Below are positions 57,728-64,000 of a stretch of DNA of 64,000 nucleotides, piece after piece; position 1 is the stretch's first letter, and every line of letters starts with the position of its first letter. Both the position numbers and the translations under genes were made by a program. Under the pieces are notes generated by a model that did no database searches, had not been told where the DNA came from, and was given only the letters and a program-made list of their open reading frames with translations. Source of the stretch: Tigriopus japonicus (lineage: Eukaryota; Arthropoda; Copepoda; Harpacticoida; Harpacticidae); assembly GCA_010645155.1 (NCBI GenBank), contig CM021323.1:9425636-9489635 (forward strand), read 5' to 3'.

Positions 57728-60104
57728 AACCCTCGCTCGACCACTCCGCCTTCTCATGGACCCGCGAACGGTTGCGGTCATGCTTCAACACTTTAGGAAG
57801 ACACTTGATATTAGCTGCAATGATCAAATGAAAAAAAAACTGGACATTCTTTTACGTTACCTCATATTTTTGTGCATTGATCTCTTCTCGAACCTAGTCG
57901 TACATCCGACTAAATTGTCGTAGCCTTTGATATTTTGGACTTCATGAAAACACTGTCATTTCGAACAAACTCCAATTAATATAATTGGAAAACAAAATCA
58001 TTGGGAAAAGTTTGTTTAGTACTTCACCAAGTCTAGCTCAATTTAAACGACGGATGACCCCCGATTAGCGTTTTAGTAGATTTCTTTATTCTCAAAGAAA
58101 TGCAATCAGTTGACCAACATAGCATTGCGTGGAACTATCATGCGCTCAATTGCTAAAATTCAACAAGCTCCAGTAAAATTTGCTTTCCCAAAAATCTGAA
58201 AGAATGTGTTCCAACCGAGCTAATTTACAAAAATAAGTAGTTCAAAGCTGCATTGCTTGGGTTGTTTTTTTTTTCGTTCAATTTGATATTGAGGGCATGG
58301 GATTTTCAGCGTGGTCAAAGTCAGTCGAGTAGTTCAATCGCGCGTCTGGTTGAAACGACGTGGTCCAAAATGTGATTTGACTCTCACTTGAGAGACAAGA
58401 GCCCCACAACGATCGCGGAGAATCCGACTATGTCTGCAATCCGTTCCATGTGTGTATGGACCCTGGTGTTATGATGTTGTCGTCATCGTCGTTGGTGGGA
58501 CGGCTCTCTCATTTTGGTGCCTCTCCTCTCCTCTCTCTTTTCTGTATGGATAGGGCTAGCTGTCCATTGATTTGCTGCTCTTTTCTCAGACTGTGATTTG
58601 AGTCAGTGTATGATGATGTCAGAGCGGCAGCCTCACAGCCTTTCAAGACTTACTGCTACCACTACAACTCGCACTACATTAGGCGTTCCTACGATCCAAG
58701 CATGCGTGTGTTATTGTACCCTCCATAGAGTCTGGTACGTTCATGGAGCAGTTTAGCATTACAAAAAAAAGACCTCCCAGCAACCTTCACCGCGACTGAC
58801 AGAGAAAGAGAGAGAACCACGATCAATGTCATCTCCGAAGTGCTTGCTACTCGTAGATTGGTTCCACCAAGGAAAGGAACGGACGGAGAACTGGCGTGTC
58901 GTGCGCGCTGGGACGTTGCCCAAGATTGGTTGTGGAACATCAACTCGAAGGATCGCCAGAGCCAATTGGTTGGTTGGTTGGTGGGCATTTCCGTCTGCCC
59001 GCTCTTCTTCAAGAAAAGCAGTCTTTGGCCGTACATGCATGGAAGGATGGATGTGTGTGTGTGCGTGTGTGAATGTATGTACAGTCTGTACGTAGTATGT
59101 CGTCGAGTGGTTAGTACTGGTTAGTCCCTCAGTCCGTCTTTGCCTTCTTGTCATTGAAGACCACCAGCACCACCACCACACTACTGACTGACTGACTAGC
59201 TGACTGCATGAGCGAATGAATGGACGAAAGAATCAACCAAAGAACATCAAACATCTAACAGCAGGAGCTCCAAAAGAACGACGACGAGCAAGAAGAAGAG
59301 GCAGAAACTCGAGAGGACAACAAACACGACATCCATACCACAACGACCAAGACGAGAAAACAGTTATTAAAGTCATGACCACATCCAGCAGCCACCACTA
59401 GGCTCCAACCACCTGAACGTCCAAACTTCTATCCATCTCTCTGCCTCTCTCTACACACACGTACATACACATAAACCAACCCACTCGCGCAATCATGTTG
59501 ATCCTCCTGTGAATTTCCCCCACCTTACCGTGTAAGTCAGGGTTGGGGCAACAATCGGATTCCCATCCGCCAGCTCCCGTAATACTGAATGGTCTGGCTC
59601 GGTTATTGGCCTAGGTGTTTGGTGCAGTCTTAAATGATGTCTTTGTGCGCGCGGCGTCGGGTTCATGATAATGGAGAACTTCCGCAATCAAAGTCATCCT
59701 AATACGATTTGATCCTTCTTATCATTCACTGGTCTGATTCATTCACCAAACATGCTCTCCTCTTGAAAAGATGTCGAACACGACATCATCCTCGGAAGCC
59801 GGATCATTTTCAGCATTGTCGTCGTCGTCTGATTGGTCCTAGGTGGAAAGAAAGGGACGGACGGTTGTGGCCAATGCCTATTCTCATTGTGATTTCTTTA
59901 TCTTCTCGTGTCGAGCCCATGTGTTCGCGATTCAATCACGTTGTTGTTGAGGAGGAGCTGCTGTTTCTGTCGTGTTCTTGCTTGCGGCATTGCTTGGGTG
60001 ATCATCATCATCATCATACTTATCCTCGTCCTTATCATCATCATCATCGTCATCGGTGGGGATGCTCAGTAAGGTCGTGGGGGACCTGAGGAGATCAACA
60101 CAAG
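57728..60104. other. UBE2C 3' flank and simple-sequence-rich DNA
   Basis: There are several simple repeats: (GT)n near 59050-59072, CCAC/CACCAC runs near 59160-59180, ACACAC runs near 59450-59470, and (ATC/CATC)n at 60001-60055. Open frames on both strands across 58690-59690 are low-complexity and overlap each other, with no similarity or splice logic. This may be the promoter region of the following gene. Confidence 0.45.
60001..60055. repeat. trinucleotide microsatellite (ATC)n
   Basis: Two blocks of CATCAT repeats separated by ACTTATCCTCGTCCTT. A complementary (GATGATGAT) block follows at 60104-60116. Confidence 0.85.
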
Positions 60105-60239
60105 ATGATGATGATGTTGTCTCGTGGAGATTGGGTGGCCAGAATTCATCATCCACTTGGTCGTCGCTCAGACTTATGGGGAGGGAACGTGGGATTCCGT
60201 GTTCTAGGATTCTTCCTCATCAAGTGTCTGCTCACAACC

Positions 60240-63200
60240 ATGGCCTATGACAAGAAATATGTCTCCCAATTGTAAGTTCAATTTCACAACACACAATGGT
60301 GCCATGAGTCTAGCGGCTAATGGGCTGACGAATATTTGCCCATAAACAGAAATGTCTCTTGACATAACTAAAACACAGATTGAAGAAAGTTAACAACACT
60401 TTTCTAATGAAAATTGACAGAACGTAAATTGAGGCAATAGCATTCCAGCGTCATCTTTCCCAAGTCTAACCATGCACATTAAAAATAGTAGCACCTGTTT
60501 TTTTTACTGTTTAACTTACACGTAGTTGGTGTCTTTGAGGTCACATTTAGGTACAATTTCCTGAATCACTTGATTCAGGAAGCTGCCCAGATTTAAGGAT
60601 TCTTCGAAGCTAAGCAAATTAACTTGAAGATGCAGGGATCTTATATTTGATGGTACACTATAAATTGACACGCAAGCATGTGTGATTTCCATTTCATTTT
60701 CTGTGACGCATGTTTCAGATTAGCCAATCAATCGTTAATCGACAATGGGGCGTCATTGCAAAATACGACGCTAGTTAACCTTCGCCATAATGCCAGCTTG
60801 ATGGAAGAGTTTTCCGTGCGATGCATCATCAATGTCGAGAATTGGACAGCATGGAAGCTCAAAGATGCCTTGTCGCACAATCATTGCGGTTACATTCATG
60901 AAGACTTCCAAGCTATGAATGTGGATCCAGGCTTTCGAGAAATCATGGTTGGGCATAAACAGGTGAGATTTCTCATCTTTGGCCGCGTTCCAATCTTACT
61001 AGAACCAATTTCCCTAGATGGAATAACGGGATTAAATCGATCCCAGTCTTTTTGATTCAATGACTTTCGACAGTAAAATGGTCTGACAAAAGCCATTGTT
61101 TTCAATGAAACAGTCAAACACCCATATTATTATTTCCAAGCTAAGCTTTCTTCTACTACCATTTGTTTACCAACGATTTTTTTTCGTACCAAATTTTACG
61201 ATTGAAAACCGAAGACCATCTAGGTACAGAGCCAGATCACCCCAGTTGTCAAGAGACGACTTTTCACTTTCCTACAGTTGCTCGGACACTTCCAAGTTAC
61301 TTCAACAAAAAGGATGAGTCTCCTTGCCACTCTCAAACACCCAGATTCCCACAAAATTCTTATGTCTAGAGAGTACTTGAGTTGAGAGGATTAAAAGTTT
61401 TCTTTTTCGTTCTTAACACTATCGAGACCGGTTAGATCAAAGAATAGAAAAATGGTTCTTTGCGTAAGTCTCTTTCGGATTATGCTCAGCTTTTGGTGAA
61501 CCTTGAGTTAAACTGGAAAGTAGGGGGTCAAAGGGTTACGTATCGTCACTCTCCCTCTCCACTTGCCGTCAAGATTTCCAGTGTTTTTTTTTAAATTGTA
61601 GGTGTCAGCATAGATATCTTGACTACTGGATGTCGTACGACATACCGCTTGGTCGGTAAATTAGTACATTGAACAGTCTCCTGGGAATTGATCACAAACC
61701 AGTTTATTGTACTGTTTTTCCAACCAACCAAGCGGTCGTCCGCCATCCAGTGTCAAGAATTTTTTGGTGTCAGTGCTCCTAAATGCTTTCAATGAAAATT
61801 TCTCAGAAGTATGCCGAAATTGTCAGAAAAGCAGATGCACCTCCAGAATCTTGAAAACTTCCGATTTTGAAGGCCACGTTAAGATTTTCAACGAACACTA
61901 ATTGACACAGCCAAAGAAAGTGGCAAAAAAAATGTTCTTGAACTTTGCATTACTGACCAATTTTGCACACATGCTGCATACATTGAGTCTTACAAACGCT
62001 ATTGAATAAAAAAATCGGCTTAAAAACGCCATGCAACATGACATGTAACATGAACCTAGCCCAAACTCATTTCTCTTTTGGGTCTAACGGATAAGATCAC
62101 AGACCACATAATACACAATACATAGATATTTGTTGTTTAAAGGACTATCAAGGCTTCTTAACACATTACCTCCTTTCTTCACCACGAGTTCGCTTTTCAT
62201 TGCACTAAGTCATGTGAACTAAATATATCGGTGGAGCAATTTCACCCACAAGTGCAGACAAAACAAAAGAGTTATAAAGACTGAATTTCAGTCAGATGTT
62301 GTTACTCATTTAACGATTATCATCTTAAGTACGTAAAAACATATTATTTCAACCAACACATAAGCTTTTAGCAAAGTAACTTTTTGTAAATGTAATGAGC
62401 AATTTTATGCCTTTATTTCTTGATAAGGTTCAACAAATCACTGCACTGAACACTTTGTTTTCTTCTCATTTTGGCCACCCTACTGTTCCTCTGCATTAGT
62501 GCATTTTGGCCTATCTGATTGTATCCTGGAACCGATTGGCACAGATTAGAAGGCTAACAGAGAAATGTCACTCCAGTGCAGTCAGTGGAGATATTGTTTG
62601 AACATACTTCATTGATCCGGCAGCAAGGGTGTCAAGTGACTTGATTCATCATACATTGCTCTTGTTTGACCCAAGCAGTTGAATGAGCGATTTTGTCACT
62701 GACTCCCTACAAACACAAGTTGGGGTTGTGAATCACGTGACTTAGCGTGTTCAACGTCAAATCCCATTGCACACACAGTGACTCAGGAATATTTTCGGAA
62801 TGTGATTTCTCTGTTAGGTAGATATCCTAATATGTATCCTATAGATACTATAGATCCTATAGATATCCTACTTGCACAGATAGTAGGATTAAAGTGCTAG
62901 ATTCCTCTAAATTTGGCATTGTTCACATGATCTTTAGATGAAAGCTTTGTTCGCGACTTTATTCGCGACTTTTTTCGCGACTTGGCCTAATATGAAATTA
63001 GGCCAAGTAAGACAAGAAGCCACCGACAGCAAAAATCTCATAAAAGTGGTAAGGTTGTCAAGATTAGTTTTTTGAAGGCATCTTTTATCATTGTAAAAGT
63101 ACGTGCTTTTATTTTCATATCGAAATGGGCGTATTTCCTCTGCGAACATTGTTACTTGCATTCAGCCATTAATGAAATGAAAACTATTGATTCTAAAGTT

Positions 63201-64000
63201 TAGTAATTCTTGCAATAGGCTTAAACCTTAGGAAATTACTTGAACGCATGGTCCTTCTAACTCCTCCGTGCAAAAGTTATACGACTCCTTTCTTCTCAAG
63301 AGGTAGAACGGAAAAGACCTTCTGTGGCTGTGATAATAATGGCGAGAGCCCTTCTTACACTGGAAGCAAGTGGGAAAATCAAAGGAAATTTTGTTCCGAC
63401 TATTCCTTGGTATGTTCCGAAAGTAAAGAATTACATTCCCCAGTCCGATTGAAATTTTGAAGAGAGGTACTAGAGCTCTCGGTTACTTTGAGCAAGGAAT
63501 ATCGTTTGGCAAGACCTTATTTTCCAATCCCAAGCGATGTCTCTGACAAATGTCGAGATTTCATTTATAGCAGACTTTTCATTTTCCTCTTCTTCTTTTG
63601 TAGTCTGGAACAGCGACTGGGAGTTGTGGAACAGTCAGTTGGCAAATCGAACATCTTGATACTCGATTGATTGTCATGTGGAGCGTGCCTTTCAATTTCA
63701 ATCTACATGACGCCTATTTTGCCGTGGGAATGATTTTCAACCGAGGACGATTCACATCATCTTCCTATTGGTTCAATCAAATGTATTACTCCGAAAAGGG
63801 GCCATACAAGAGGGGCCAGTCTGGCCAAACTATTACCTTTGAAAATTCCGCAATCCTTGTACATGGATACATGGAGCCTTCAACCTACCATCCGCTCTTG
63901 AACATATCAGTTGTCCCTCAAGTTAGGTATAAATTAGCACCAACCGTTTGGCAGCGCTTATACAGTGCCAAGAGATCAAGACTTTTCATCTCGAGTAACC
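60240..64000 (+). CDS. actinoporin-like protein, three exons seen, runs off the window
   Basis: Exons: a short first exon to 60271 (donor GTAAGT), then 60719-60962 (acceptor TTTCAG, donor GTGAGA) and 63604 to the window end (acceptor TTTGTAG). Phases fit (2, then 0). Actinoporin-like proteins fold as a beta-sandwich that binds sphingomyelin membranes and makes pores; outside sea anemones they occur in several animals and plants with varied roles. Seen here: VRCIINVENWTAWKL (first beta strands), SGTATGS, LIVMWSVPFNFN (the family's M-x-S-V-P-F/Y-x-x-N core block), AVGMIF, and a YWFNQMYY block where family members carry aromatic head-group-binding residues. A start at 60240 is phase-compatible. 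Upstream in-frame ATGs (60105) would add a hydrophobic stretch (GFRVLGFFLIKCLL) that could be a signal peptide or anchor. Intron 2 is 2.6 kb and holds a MITE. The 3' end and true start are unknown. Confidence 0.68.
60558..60581. repeat. 11-bp perfect hairpin in intron 1
   Basis: TTCCTGAATCA and TGATTCAGGAA around a 2-bp centre. It lies in intron 1 of the actinoporin-like gene. Confidence 0.55.
60963..63603 (+). other. intron 2 of the actinoporin-like gene
   Basis: Bounded by GTGAGA and TTTGTAG. It contains the MITE at 62549-62818, a TATAGATCC-type simple stretch (62820-62880), three TTCGCGACTTT words (62949-62983), and a 12-bp hairpin (62980-62991 / 62997-63008). A 70-codon frame at 63248-63460 has no family similarity and is treated as chance, though a small extra exon is not excluded. 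Confidence 0.55.
62549..62818. mobile_element. TA-flanked MITE, second copy of the GGCTAACAG family
   Basis: Ends GAAGGCTAACAGAGAAATGT and GATTTCTCTGTTAGG, with TA outside each (62547-62548, 62819-62820). It shares the interior AAGGGTGTCAAGTGACTTGA with 28022-28260, but has a different right-hand segment. It sits inside an intron. Confidence 0.8.

Noticed and set aside
58689..59401. Several overlapping frames of 60-140 codons on both strands
   Set aside because: They overlap each other, have simple-repeat composition and lack splice or start logic.
63248..63460. Extra exon of the actinoporin-like gene
   Set aside because: The flanking exons already join in phase across it and its translation shows no family pattern.

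Overview
The window is eukaryotic nuclear DNA. It has spliced genes with GT-AG introns, AATAAA poly(A) signals, tRNA-derived SINEs and many transposon remnants. The recognisable proteins (a squash-type myosin light chain, V-ATPase subunit C, UBE2C) look like those of arthropods. The compact genes with short introns, set in AT-rich DNA full of repeats, would fit a small crustacean such as a copepod. That taxonomic guess is an inference and nothing in the window proves it. There is one assembly gap (52099-53045).

Region 1-8.4 kb: a hAT-like MITE with a perfect 8-bp target-site duplication (TSD); the non-muscle myosin II regulatory light chain gene (sqh type); a convergent 58-codon microprotein gene that resembles mitoregulin; and foldback elements. 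Region 9-17 kb: a miniature LTR-like element carrying two minisatellites, a SINE, a decayed mariner fragment, a 1.5-kb element with long inverted arms, and the last three coding exons of an anoctamin (TMEM16) gene. Region 17.4-22 kb: a second SINE and a near-perfect 3.3-kb palindrome, whose arms each carry the same inactivated DD37D Tc1/mariner transposase.

Region 22-46.4 kb has no confident host gene. It holds a Copia 3' end, non-LTR retrotransposon pieces (two with an NPGP motif), TTAA-flanked, TA-flanked and hAT-type miniature elements, and an element with a hugely expanded 28-bp minisatellite. Region 47-58 kb is the gene-dense part: V-ATPase subunit C (8 coding exons, +), ETFRF1/LYRM5 (2 exons, -, tail to tail with it) and UBE2C (4 exons, +), with the gap in between. 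Region 58-64 kb has microsatellite-rich DNA, then a + strand gene running off the right edge. Its exons read as an actinoporin-like (membrane-pore family) protein, which is the most surprising gene in the window.

The host genes do not form a pathway. Two tail-to-tail pairs (sqh/mitoregulin-like; V-ATPase C/ETFRF1) each have poly(A) signals close together. The strongest novelties are the palindrome that duplicated a dead transposon, the arthropod actinoporin-like gene, and the mitoregulin-like microprotein.
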